A DNA stretch of 7,327 nt from Prevotellaceae bacterium. GTDB lineage: Bacteria; Bacteroidota; Bacteroidia; Bacteroidales; UBA932. Positions 1 through 6,515 of this stretch are shown here, piece after piece. A program made the position numbers and the translations under genes. How positions within the stretch are numbered: position 1 is the first letter of the stretch; every line of letters begins with the position of its first letter. The stretch is from positions 1 to 7,327 of the forward strand of contig JAISSE010000063.1 in NCBI GenBank assembly GCA_031273285.1. Direction: 5' to 3'. The notes under the pieces are model-generated. The model had not been told where the DNA came from. It searched no databases and was given only the letters and a program-made list of their open reading frames with translations.

Positions 1-260
1 TCCCTGCATCCTGTTAAGGATGCATCCCTAACGGGATGCGGAAACAGCGGTGGTATCTTTTTTCTACCGAGCGAGGCATTCCTGACGGAATGCAGTCCGG
101 TAAATGCAGACCATTACAAGTTATATATTTTTCATCACTAAATCCCTTCGGCGATTTCGGGGTTATGGCAACAGCAAACACACTACTCCGTAGGAGTTAC
201 CCTTCCGATAACCCTGTAAAGTAAAAACGAAGCGTAGCAGTGCAGGGGAGCGAGGGATTT
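1..260. repeat. Cluster of REP-like palindromic repeats, gene-free
   Basis: This stretch has no convincing gene and holds several short GC-rich hairpins separated by A/T-rich spacers. Visible stems are GCATCC/GGATGC (6-11 with 18-23), GCATCCC/GGGATGC with loop TAAC (22-28 with 33-39), GCATTCC/GGAATGC with loop TGAC (76-82 with 87-93) and ACTCC/GGAGT with loop GTA (185-189 with 193-197). The octamer GAGCGAGG occurs at 69-76 and 248-255, and AAATCCCT at 140-147 is inverted as AGGGATTT at 253-260. The pattern of GGGAT/GGAAT hairpins with TAAC or TGAC loops next to a CTACCGAGCGAGG string matches, from memory, dispersed palindromic repeats common in Bacteroidota genomes. The left edge lies outside the window. 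Whether it is transcribed, or mobilised by a transposase elsewhere, cannot be told from here. Confidence 0.7.
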
Positions 261-316
261 TTGTCGTACACCCACATGAACCACTGTTAACAAACATGTT
301 AAATCATTGATTGCAT

Positions 317-332
317 CGAACTTGCGTTTCGT
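317..332 (+). repeat. 16-base dispersed repeat, copy 1
   Basis: The 16-mer CGAACTTGCGTTTCGT is found here and again, exactly, at 6657-6672. CGAA and TTCG can pair as a short 4-base stem around a 7-base loop. Both copies lie in intergenic DNA some 50 bases upstream of a TAnnTTTG promoter box (368-375 and 6720-6727). Confidence 0.7.
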
Positions 333-350
333 AATTTTTAATTTTTAATT
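330..350 (+). repeat. A/T-rich 21-base dispersed repeat, copy 1
   Basis: A 21-base string beginning CGTAATTTTTAATT and continuing with another TTTTTAATT unit is identical here and at 1786-1806. It lies just upstream of the nth promoter box. Such TAATTTTTAATT runs are frequent between genes in Bacteroidales. A role as an UP-like A/T element is possible but unproven. Confidence 0.7.
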
Positions 351-367
351 CATAATTATATAATCAT

Positions 368-375
368 TATCTTTG
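368..375 (+). promoter_or_regulatory. Putative Bacteroidota -7 promoter box for nth
   Basis: TATCTTTG matches the Bacteroidota sigma-ABfr -7 consensus TAnnTTTG exactly. A clear -33 TTTG is not visible at the usual distance; that zone is A/T-rich. A transcript starting a few bases downstream would have a leader of about 55-60 bases before the nth start at 440. This is the only good promoter box seen upstream of the nth-DUF2461 pair. Confidence 0.6.
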
Positions 376-439
376 CAACCGTAATTCAATTTATTGTTTA
401 TGAAAGATACTCGTCGTTATATCTTGAAAATATCGAAAA

Positions 440-1084
440 ATGGACGTAAAAGAAAGATTTGAGAAGATTCTGGGCTGGTTCGAGGCGAATGTGCCGGTTG
501 CCGAAACGGAACTGCATTACGACAGTCCATATCAGCTGATTGTGGCGGTGATTCTGTCGGCGCAGTGCACCGACAAGCGGGTCAATATTGTTACGAAAGA
601 GTTTTTCGGAAAATATCCGACCGCCGAATCGCTGTCGAAAGCTGATGTATCCGACATTTTCGAGCTGATAAAGTCGGTTTCGTATCCCAACAACAAATCG
701 AAACACCTGCTGGGGATGGCGCAAATGCTTGTGAACGAATTTAACGGCGAAATTCCCGACAATATCGACGATTTGCAGAAACTGCCGGGGGTTGGGCGTA
801 AAACGGCAAATGTCATCGTTTCCGTCATTTTCAAAAAACCGGCGATGGCTGTTGATACTCACGTATTCAGGGTTGCCGGAAGAATTGGTCTGGCGGTAGA
901 ATCGAAAACTCCCTTCGATACGGAAAAACAGCTTGTTGCGGGGATACCGGAACGCTATTTGCCCATAGCTCATCACTGGCTTATCCTGCACGGGAGGTAT
1001 GTCTGCACGGCACGCAGTCCGAAATGCGCGGAATGCGGAATCAAGGATTACTGTAAATATTATTTAAAAAATAAACGGTCATGA
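440..1084 (+). CDS. nth: Endonuclease III (DNA glycosylase/AP lyase)
   Basis: Base-excision-repair enzyme that removes oxidised pyrimidines from DNA and cleaves the strand at the abasic site by beta-elimination. The 214 residues match the usual length of the family (about 211 in E. coli). The helix-hairpin-helix is LPGVGRKTA at residues 115-123, carrying the catalytic lysine K121. The catalytic aspartate D139 lies in VDTHVFRV. The C-terminal 4Fe-4S cluster ligands are all present as C189-x6-C196-x2-C199-x5-C205. The start at 440 is well fixed, because an in-frame TGA stands at 425-427 and no other ATG lies between; there is no Shine-Dalgarno sequence, only an A-rich leader. The gene ends in ATGA, shared with the start of the next gene, which implies translational coupling. 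Family and function are secure. Confidence 0.97.
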   Translation: MDVKERFEKILGWFEANVPVAETELHYDSPYQLIVAVILSAQCTDKRVNIVTKEFFGKYPTAESLSKADVSDIFELIKSVSYPNNKSKHLLGMAQMLVNEFNGEIPDNIDDLQKLPGVGRKTANVIVSVIFKKPAMAVDTHVFRVAGRIGLAVESKTPFDTEKQLVAGIPERYLPIAHHWLILHGRYVCTARSPKCAECGIKDYCKYYLKNKRS

Positions 1085-1746
1085 ATAATGAAATATTTGA
1101 GTTTCTGTACGATTTGGAGAGAAACAACAACAAGGCATGGTTTGCCCTGAACAAACAGAGGTATGAGGAAGCAAAAAAGTCGATGGAGCGGTTTGTTTCA
1201 AAACTGATACTGAATATCAATTCTTTCGATGCCGATATTGATATAAGGGACGCTTCGAAAACTTTTTTCAGGATTTATCGCGACACCCGTTTTTCGTCGA
1301 ACAAAGACCCGTACAAGACCAATTTCGGGGCAATAATTGTTCCCGAAAACTACAGGCGGTCGTGGGATTATCCCGGATATTATCTTCATCTGCAAAACGA
1401 CAACAGCTTTATTTCCATGGGTATCTACATGCCGAGCGCCCCGAAATTAAAACAGCTGCGCCATGCCGTGGACGAAGATTTCGACCTGTTTGCCGCTATG
1501 GTAAAGCGACTTGAAAGCAGTTTCGGAAAACTGTCACGCGAAGAAGAGCCTTTGAAGCGTGTCCCTGCCGGATTCGACAAAAACAGCCCCGCGGCAGAGT
1601 ATCTCAAGCTGAAAAACTTTTACGTTTTCAAGGAGTTTTCCAACGAAGAAGTTTTGAAAGACGACTTTCTCGAAAGGATAACATCCTTGTATAAACAGAG
1701 TTTTGAACTGAAAGAGTGGTTTGCAAAAGCGTTGCGGGAAGACTGA
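1081..1746 (+). CDS. DUF2461 (TIGR02453) family protein
   Basis: A 221-residue soluble protein of the DUF2461 family, whose biochemical role I do not know to be established. Family hallmarks seen are an N-terminal FLYDLERNNNKAWF (residues 8-21), the core block FRIYRDTRFSSNKDPYK (63-79) followed by TNFGA, then GYYLHLQ (99-105) and GIYMPSAPKLKQLRHAV (114-130). The charged residues of the core block (R64, R67, R70, K75, K79) are likely part of a binding or active site; this is inference. There is no signal peptide or membrane segment, so it should be cytoplasmic. Its ATG overlaps the nth stop by 4 bases, so it is probably co-translated with endonuclease III. A link to DNA repair is suggested only by that position. 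Length is typical of the family. Confidence 0.88.
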   Translation: MNNEIFEFLYDLERNNNKAWFALNKQRYEEAKKSMERFVSKLILNINSFDADIDIRDASKTFFRIYRDTRFSSNKDPYKTNFGAIIVPENYRRSWDYPGYYLHLQNDNSFISMGIYMPSAPKLKQLRHAVDEDFDLFAAMVKRLESSFGKLSREEEPLKRVPAGFDKNSPAAEYLKLKNFYVFKEFSNEEVLKDDFLERITSLYKQSFELKEWFAKALRED

Positions 1747-1758
1747 CGCGCGGAAACG

Positions 1759-1772
1759 GGAATTTAAATTCC
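1759..1772. promoter_or_regulatory. Perfect 14-base palindrome in the gap before the 995-residue gene
   Basis: GGAATTTAAATTCC is a perfect palindrome without a spacer, 12 bases after the stop of the DUF2461 gene and 35 bases before the next start. It could be a regulator-binding site. It is a poor terminator candidate, because a hairpin of this kind would need central bases as a loop and would leave only about five weak pairs. A chance A/T palindrome is also possible. Confidence 0.3.
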
Positions 1773-1785
1773 GTAATTTTTAATT

Positions 1786-1806
1786 CGTAATTTTTAATTT
1801 TTAATT
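1786..1806 (+). repeat. A/T-rich 21-base dispersed repeat, copy 2
   Basis: Identical to the copy at 330-350. A shorter CGTAATTTTTAATT unit also precedes it at 1772-1785, so the motif is tandemly duplicated here. The repeat ends one base before the ATG at 1808, so it forms the whole immediate leader of the 995-residue gene and leaves no room for a Shine-Dalgarno sequence. Confidence 0.7.
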
Positions 1807-1807
1807 T

Positions 1808-4795
1808 ATGAACATGGTCGATTCAACCAAGTCGAATATCAGAAAGTTATATTTCAAGGACACTTCGTTTGCAAGTCTGATGAAGCACCGGATATATAAT
1901 GTTCTGCTTGTTTCGAGCAAATACGACGCCTTTATTCTCGAAGAAGACGGGCGCATAGACGAACAGATTTTCAACGAATACATGGCGCTGAATCTGCGAT
2001 ATGCCCCGCGTTTCACTTTGGTCGAAACGGAAACCGAAGCTCATGCCGAACTCGAAAACAGCAAGTATGAGCTGATTATCACAATGTCGGACAGTGAAGG
2101 CAACGACATTATCGACATCGCAAAGAGGATTAAGGCAAAACACCGGGATATTCCGATAATCGTGCTGACGCCTTTTTTACGCGAGATTTCCCTGCGCCTC
2201 CATACCGACGATTTGAGCGACATCGACTATGTTTTCAGCTGGCTCGGCAATTCCGATTTACTGCTGGCAATAATCAAACTTCTTGAAGACAGGATGAACG
2301 TGAAGGAAGACGTTGAGAGCGTAGGAGTTCAGATTCTGCTTTTTGTCGAGGATTCCATCCGGTTTGCCTCTTCCGTCCTGCCATATCTCTACAAATTCGT
2401 ATTCAATCAGTCAAGATCGTTCATGACCGAAGCCCTCAACGACCACCAGCAGATGCTGAGAATGAGAGGTCGTCCGAAAATTCTGATGGCAAGAACATAC
2501 GAAGAAGCTCTGTCCGTATTCGACCAGTATTCCAACAACATACTTGGGGTTATATCCGATACGGGTTTTCCGCGCAACGGCAAAACGGATAAGACAGCCG
2601 GAATAGATTTATGCAAATACATCAAACGGCAGAACCCCTTCATTTCCTACATACTGGAGTCGTCGGAACATCAAAACGGCATTTATGCCGAAGAGCTGGG
2701 CGTGCCGTACATCGACAAAAACAATGAAAAAACCCTGCCCAAACAGTTGAAAACCGATTTGCTGGAAAATTTCGGATTCGGAGATTTCGTATTTCGCGAC
2801 CCCGTATCCAAACAGGGAATTGCCAGGGCAACGGATTTAAAAGAACTTCAGAATCTTCTGTTCACATTGCCCGACGAAACTCTGGTATGGCATTTTTCGC
2901 GCAACGACGTCTCCAAATGGCTGTATTCGCGAGCAATGTTTCCTCTGGCTTCGTTTGTGGAAGGTCTCTCCATCGACGATTTCGACAGCCTGAACGATGT
3001 CAGGCAGGCGCTGTTCGACGCCATAGTGCAGTATCGCAAGATAAAGAACAGGGGCATTGTAGCCGTCTTTCGCAGAGAAAGATTCGACCGCTATTCCAAT
3101 CTTGCCCGCATCGGTTCCGGCTCTATGGGCGGAAAGGGACGGGGACTTGCGTTTCTGGACGCATTGATAAAAAATTATCCCGAACTCGGAGATTTCGAGC
3201 AGCAAAACACTCAGATAACAATACCCAAAACGGTGATACTCTGCACCGATATTTTCGACGAATTTATCGAAACGAACAATCTGTATCCGATTGCTCTCTC
3301 CGATTCGCCGGATGAAGTTATATTCGGGGCATTTCAGAAAGCGAAACTGCCCAAATCTCTGCTTGGCGATTTTGTTACCTTTTTCAATGCAATATCGGCG
3401 CCGATAGCCGTGCGGTCGTCGAGTCTGCTGGAGGATTCGTATTATCAGCCTTTTGCAGGGATATATGCCACATATATGATTCCCTACGAAAAATCGAGCA
3501 AAACGCACATGCTCTATATGCTCGACTGCTGTATCAAAGCGGTTTATGCTTCCGTATTCTACAGGGAAAGCAAGTCGTACATGGCATCGACTTCCAATGT
3601 TATCGACGCGGAAAAAATGGCGATAGTGCTTCAGGAGGTCGTCGGCAGCAACCGCAACAGCCGGTTTTACCCTTCGTTTTCGGGAGTTGCCCGTTCGATA
3701 AACTTTTATCCCATATATCCCGAACGCCCTGAAGACGGGATTTGCAACGTGGCTTTGGGTTTGGGTAAATATGTGGTCGATGGAGGTGTCAGTCTTCGAT
3801 TTTCGCCGGCATATCCCAACAATATACTGCAAACAAGCGATTTGACCATCGCGCTGCGGGAAACCCAGACAAAGTTTCTCGCAATAGATATGCTGAAATC
3901 GAAGAAATTCAACATCAGTACAAACGACATCGAAAATCTTCTGGAACTGAACATCAAAGAGGCAGAAGCCGACGGAACCCTGAAACTGATTGCCTCAACT
4001 TTCGATTATAACGACCGGATGCTGAGGGACGGAATTTTCGAGGGGGGGCGCAAGGTCATTACTTTTTCGAATATTCTCAAGCACGACGCTTTCCCGCTTG
4101 CCCCGATATTGCGTAAAATATTGAAAACCGGGCAAAACGACATGGGCTATCCCGTGGAAATAGAGTTCGCCGTCAATCTGGAAGAAAACGGTTTCAACAC
4201 TTTCAATCTGTTGCAGATACGACCTATCGTCGAAAACAAGGAGGTCATGCACGAAGATATTTCGTCGACGGACAAAAACGCTGCCGTCATTTTTTCAAGT
4301 CATGCTCTTGGAAACGGAATAATCGACAATGTGTGCGATATTGTGTATGTTGTGCCCGAAAATTTCGATGCTTCGAAAAATCCCGACAGGGCTGCCGAAA
4401 TAGAAAGGATTAATGCACAAATGTCCGCCGACGGTCTGAACTACATACTGATAGGTCCGGGACGCTGGGGTTCGAGCGACCCGTGGCTGGGCATTCCCGT
4501 AAAATGGACTCAGATTTCGGCGGCATGTCTGATTATCGAAGCCGGACTGGCAGACTACCGGATTGACCCAAGTCAGGGAACGCATTTTTTCCATAATCTG
4601 ACTTCTTTCAAAGTAGGATATTTCACCGTAAACACCTACAACAACGAGGATTATTATGATTCGGATTATTTGTCGGCTCTTCCCGCAATATACGAAAGCC
4701 GGCATATCCGGCATGTACGCCTGCCCGCGCCGGCTGTCATCAAAATCGACGGAAAACTTGGAATCGGCGTTGTTCTGAAACCTCATAACAGTTGA
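1808..4795 (+). CDS. Two receiver-like domains fused to a PEP synthase-type ATP-grasp domain
   Basis: A 995-residue cytoplasmic protein. Residues 30-164 form a degenerate receiver fold: the acidic pair is lost (S36, S37), the phospho-acceptor position is M93 and the usual lysine is replaced near W145. Residues 173-322 form a second receiver that keeps E181/D182, acceptor D251 (in VISDTGFP), S285/S286 and K304, with an insertion at about 197-222. From about 433 comes the PPDK_N/PEP-synthase ATP-grasp domain: GSGSMGGKGRG (436-446), IAVRSSSLLED (533-543, R536), VLQEVVGS (607-614), GLGKYVVDGG (651-660), EIEF (784-787) and LLQIRPI (801-807). The swivelling phosphohistidine domain and the PEP/pyruvate barrel of true PEP synthases are absent. 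The end (811-995) instead has GPGRWGSSDPWLGIP (883-897) and SQGTHFFHN (922-930). An in-frame TAA at 1802-1804 fixes the start at 1808 (or 1814). Related proteins are usually annotated only as PEP/pyruvate-binding. The reaction is unknown; calling it PEP synthase would be an over-annotation. Confidence 0.85.
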   Translation: MNMVDSTKSNIRKLYFKDTSFASLMKHRIYNVLLVSSKYDAFILEEDGRIDEQIFNEYMALNLRYAPRFTLVETETEAHAELENSKYELIITMSDSEGNDIIDIAKRIKAKHRDIPIIVLTPFLREISLRLHTDDLSDIDYVFSWLGNSDLLLAIIKLLEDRMNVKEDVESVGVQILLFVEDSIRFASSVLPYLYKFVFNQSRSFMTEALNDHQQMLRMRGRPKILMARTYEEALSVFDQYSNNILGVISDTGFPRNGKTDKTAGIDLCKYIKRQNPFISYILESSEHQNGIYAEELGVPYIDKNNEKTLPKQLKTDLLENFGFGDFVFRDPVSKQGIARATDLKELQNLLFTLPDETLVWHFSRNDVSKWLYSRAMFPLASFVEGLSIDDFDSLNDVRQALFDAIVQYRKIKNRGIVAVFRRERFDRYSNLARIGSGSMGGKGRGLAFLDALIKNYPELGDFEQQNTQITIPKTVILCTDIFDEFIETNNLYPIALSDSPDEVIFGAFQKAKLPKSLLGDFVTFFNAISAPIAVRSSSLLEDSYYQPFAGIYATYMIPYEKSSKTHMLYMLDCCIKAVYASVFYRESKSYMASTSNVIDAEKMAIVLQEVVGSNRNSRFYPSFSGVARSINFYPIYPERPEDGICNVALGLGKYVVDGGVSLRFSPAYPNNILQTSDLTIALRETQTKFLAIDMLKSKKFNISTNDIENLLELNIKEAEADGTLKLIASTFDYNDRMLRDGIFEGGRKVITFSNILKHDAFPLAPILRKILKTGQNDMGYPVEIEFAVNLEENGFNTFNLLQIRPIVENKEVMHEDISSTDKNAAVIFSSHALGNGIIDNVCDIVYVVPENFDASKNPDRAAEIERINAQMSADGLNYILIGPGRWGSSDPWLGIPVKWTQISAACLIIEAGLADYRIDPSQGTHFFHNLTSFKVGYFTVNTYNNEDYYDSDYLSALPAIYESRHIRHVRLPAPAVIKIDGKLGIGVVLKPHNS

Positions 4796-4814
4796 GAGTT
4801 GAGAGTTGAGAGTT
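4791..4814 (+). repeat. Heptamer tandem repeat (GTTGAGA), copy 1
   Basis: Three perfect copies of GTTGAGA plus a trailing GTT, 24 bases in all. The identical 24 bases recur in the same orientation at 6477-6500. The first unit supplies the TGA stop (4793-4795) of the 995-residue gene. Its period and sequence match a common Bacteroidales intergenic repeat type. It carries no hairpin and is not an obvious terminator. Confidence 0.85.
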
Positions 4815-4830
4815 CATACATCATACATCA
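4815..4830. repeat. Heptamer tandem repeat (CATACAT)
   Basis: Two copies of CATACAT followed by CA abut the GTTGAGA array without a gap. On the reverse strand the end of this array supplies the TGA stop of the nucleotidase gene (4828-4830). Together the two arrays fill the whole 32-base gap between the convergent genes, in which no bidirectional terminator stem is visible. Confidence 0.75.
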
Positions 4831-6228
4831 ATTTTTAACTGTAACGATTCTGGCGGAGACTTTGCTGTAATCGACCGTCTGTTTGTTTTCGATATATTTA
4901 ATCAGTATATCCGCGGTGTTTACGTTCATCGCCGTTCCGGCGTCTTCATGGGCAAATTTATACGTCGAATAGATATAGCTGTTCATTCCGACGGCATATT
5001 TTCGGGACTTGTCCAGCGCGACACCTTTCCCGTCAAGGATTTCCACGGATTTTTTCTTCCCGTTTGACGTTATCGTACAGCTGATTCCGGAAACAAGGAT
5101 TGTCGGGTTTCTGAGTATGAACTTTTCGATTTCCTCATAACTCATGATAATCCTGACCACGTCGTTGCCGAACGGGTCAAGAGCATATACCGTATTCATA
5201 GTAATGTCTCCCTTCGGAATACTGCTGAGCCTGACGCCGCCGGAATTTTGAAACGCAATGTCCAGGTTCAGGATTTCGGTCAGCGCGTCGGTCATCAGGG
5301 CGCCGAGTTTCTGTTTGCCCGATATTCGGGACACCGTTTGCCCGATAACTTTGTTTCCCGGGTCGGCGGCTTTGTACGAATCGACAAGCGCTCTGATTTC
5401 GGGGTCTTCATCCGCAAGTTTGTTCAGATTGACCAATTTGTTCGTTTTAGCAACGATTTTACCCTTTTTGACCGATATTCGAGTTTCGCCGACATAGTCT
5501 AATTTCGACGAAGCCTGCGTTATCAGCACACCGTTTTTTATCATTCCGCTGTCGATTTTCGTATGCGAATGTCCTCCCAGAATAATATCCACATCGGGAT
5601 ATTTCTCCGCAATATCCACATCCCGTTCCACTCCCAGATGCGACAGCAGGACGAATATGCTGCCGCCCGCGAGGAAAGAGTATTTCCCGACGGTCTTTTG
5701 CGGCGATTCGAATTTCAGTCCCGACACATTGTCGGGATGCGTCGAAGGTATCCCTCCCGAACCGACTTCGAGCAGACCCAGTACCGACATAATCACGCCG
5801 TTAACATTAAATACCCTGTAAGGTTCCATCGGTTTGAGCACCGAGCCTTCCCCAAATTCGATATTTGCGCATATAAACTGAAAATCCGCCTGTTCGATGC
5901 GCCTGTTCAGCACTTCCTGCCCGTAGTCAAATTCATGGTTTCCGACGGAACTCAGGCAGTAACCCGTCCTGTTCATTATGTCCACAATGGGATAGCCCCT
6001 GTCGGGATACTGATCGACCAGAGGATTGCCGGAAAACAAATCTCCGTCGCTGAATAAGAACGTATTGGGATTTTCGGCTTTCAACTTTTTGTAATATGCC
6101 GATAATTTGGGAAAATTGTCTATGCTGCCGTGCATATCGTTGGTGCACAAAATGATTATCTCCGCATCCCCGCTGCACGCCGCAAAAAACAGTGCGAGAA
6201 TCAATATCCTTATAAATCCGAATTTCAT
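4828..6228 (-). CDS. UshA/5'-nucleotidase family metallophosphoesterase, lipoprotein
   Basis: Predicted envelope enzyme hydrolysing nucleotides or related phosphate esters with a two-metal centre. The 466 residues start with a lipoprotein signal (FAAC box, cysteine C18). The metallophosphatase domain (about 23-265) has all expected ligands: D31 and H33 in TNDMHG, D63 in SDGD, N97 and H98 in GNHEFD, H197 in SHLG, and H220 and H222 in GGHSH. D101 would pair with H98. The C-terminal 5'-nucleotidase domain (about 294-445) shows KLGALMTDAL (308-317), where the usual asparagine of LGN is alanine (A310), FQNSGGVR (326-333) for substrate binding, and DPFGN (351-355). The length is a little below E. 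coli UshA (about 550). The start lies 4 bases after the stop of the small upstream gene, so the two form an operon. Exact substrate (nucleotide, UDP-sugar, other) cannot be told. Confidence 0.93.
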   Translation of the reverse strand: MKFGFIRILILALFFAACSGDAEIIILCTNDMHGSIDNFPKLSAYYKKLKAENPNTFLFSDGDLFSGNPLVDQYPDRGYPIVDIMNRTGYCLSSVGNHEFDYGQEVLNRRIEQADFQFICANIEFGEGSVLKPMEPYRVFNVNGVIMSVLGLLEVGSGGIPSTHPDNVSGLKFESPQKTVGKYSFLAGGSIFVLLSHLGVERDVDIAEKYPDVDIILGGHSHTKIDSGMIKNGVLITQASSKLDYVGETRISVKKGKIVAKTNKLVNLNKLADEDPEIRALVDSYKAADPGNKVIGQTVSRISGKQKLGALMTDALTEILNLDIAFQNSGGVRLSSIPKGDITMNTVYALDPFGNDVVRIIMSYEEIEKFILRNPTILVSGISCTITSNGKKKSVEILDGKGVALDKSRKYAVGMNSYIYSTYKFAHEDAGTAMNVNTADILIKYIENKQTVDYSKVSARIVTVKN

Positions 6229-6232
6229 GGTA

Positions 6233-6433
6233 TCAAATATTCTTTATTTTACTTATAAACAACCTGCTTCCTTCCTGTAACGCTCCGTCAAGGTCTGTTT
6301 GATTGCCGTATCTGTCCGAAATGTCGTACATCGACGGTTCGCGCAAAATTCTTTTGTCGAAACTCAGGACGGCATCCTTCACCTTCGCCCCCTGAAACAA
6401 TATGATTTCCTGCCCGTTAACAAACACTTTCAT
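6233..6433 (-). CDS. Small 66-residue protein, possibly ThiS/MoaD-like beta-grasp
   Basis: The reading frame is open up to 6604, but the part upstream of 6433 translates the intergenic tandem repeats (giving a low-complexity NPVNP run), so the ATG at 6431-6433 is chosen. The product begins MKVFVNGQEIILFQGAKVKD, which resembles the first beta-hairpin and helix of ThiS/MoaD-type beta-grasp proteins. It ends with LQEGSRLFI (52-60), which resembles their last strand. The C-terminal Gly-Gly needed for sulfur-carrier activity is missing; the protein ends SKIKNI. It has no signal peptide. A -7 promoter box lies 27 bases upstream of the start, and the nucleotidase gene follows after 4 bases. That the gene is real is likely from start position, promoter and coupling; the fold is inferred from sequence pattern only, and the function is unknown. 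Confidence 0.72.
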   Translation of the reverse strand: MKVFVNGQEIILFQGAKVKDAVLSFDKRILREPSMYDISDRYGNQTDLDGALQEGSRLFISKIKNI

Positions 6434-6449
6434 ACGAAAAAAATCATTA

Positions 6450-6463
6450 CAAATTCGTGCAAA
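6450..6463. repeat. Dispersed repeat CAAATTCGTGCAAA
   Basis: Thirteen of these bases (AAATTCGTGCAAA, 6451-6463) recur exactly at 6612-6624, and CAAATTCGTG recurs at 6621-6630. On the reverse strand the end of the repeat supplies the TTTG half of the promoter box for the small gene and the nucleotidase. Confidence 0.65.
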
Positions 6464-6467
6464 GGTA
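6460..6467 (-). promoter_or_regulatory. Putative -7 promoter box for the small-gene/nucleotidase operon
   Basis: Read on the reverse strand this is TACCTTTG, an exact match to TAnnTTTG. It lies 26 bases upstream of the ATG at 6433, giving a leader of roughly 20 bases. No TTTG is seen at the -33 distance; that position is occupied by the GTTGAGA heptamer array. Confidence 0.65.
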
Positions 6468-6476
6468 CACATTTTA

Positions 6477-6500
6477 GTTGAGAGTTGAGAGTTGAGAGTT
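6477..6500 (+). repeat. Heptamer tandem repeat (GTTGAGA), copy 2
   Basis: Three GTTGAGA units plus GTT, identical over 24 bases to the array at 4791-4814 and in the same orientation. The two arrays bracket the reverse-strand operon. This copy lies just upstream of that operon's -7 box. Confidence 0.85.
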
Positions 6501-6515
6501 TTTGCGGTTTTTTTC

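Noticed and set aside
36..224. A 62-codon forward reading frame across the hairpin cluster
   Set aside because: It reads straight through palindromic repeats, has no promoter or leader, and its peptide follows from the repeat sequence rather than from a protein family.
400..462. A 20-codon basic mini-ORF starting in the nth leader and overlapping its start
   Set aside because: It has no attenuator-like hairpins or codon runs and no ribosome signal beyond A/T richness; chance is the simpler explanation, although it lies within the presumed transcript leader.
2837..3832. A 331-codon reverse-strand open frame inside the 995-residue gene
   Set aside because: It is antisense to well-conserved receiver/ATP-grasp coding sequence and is rich in Arg, His, Cys and Phe as expected of a shadow frame.
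4796..4827. Bidirectional terminator between the convergent genes
   Set aside because: The gap is made of GTTGAGA and CATACAT units with no stem-loop and T-run.
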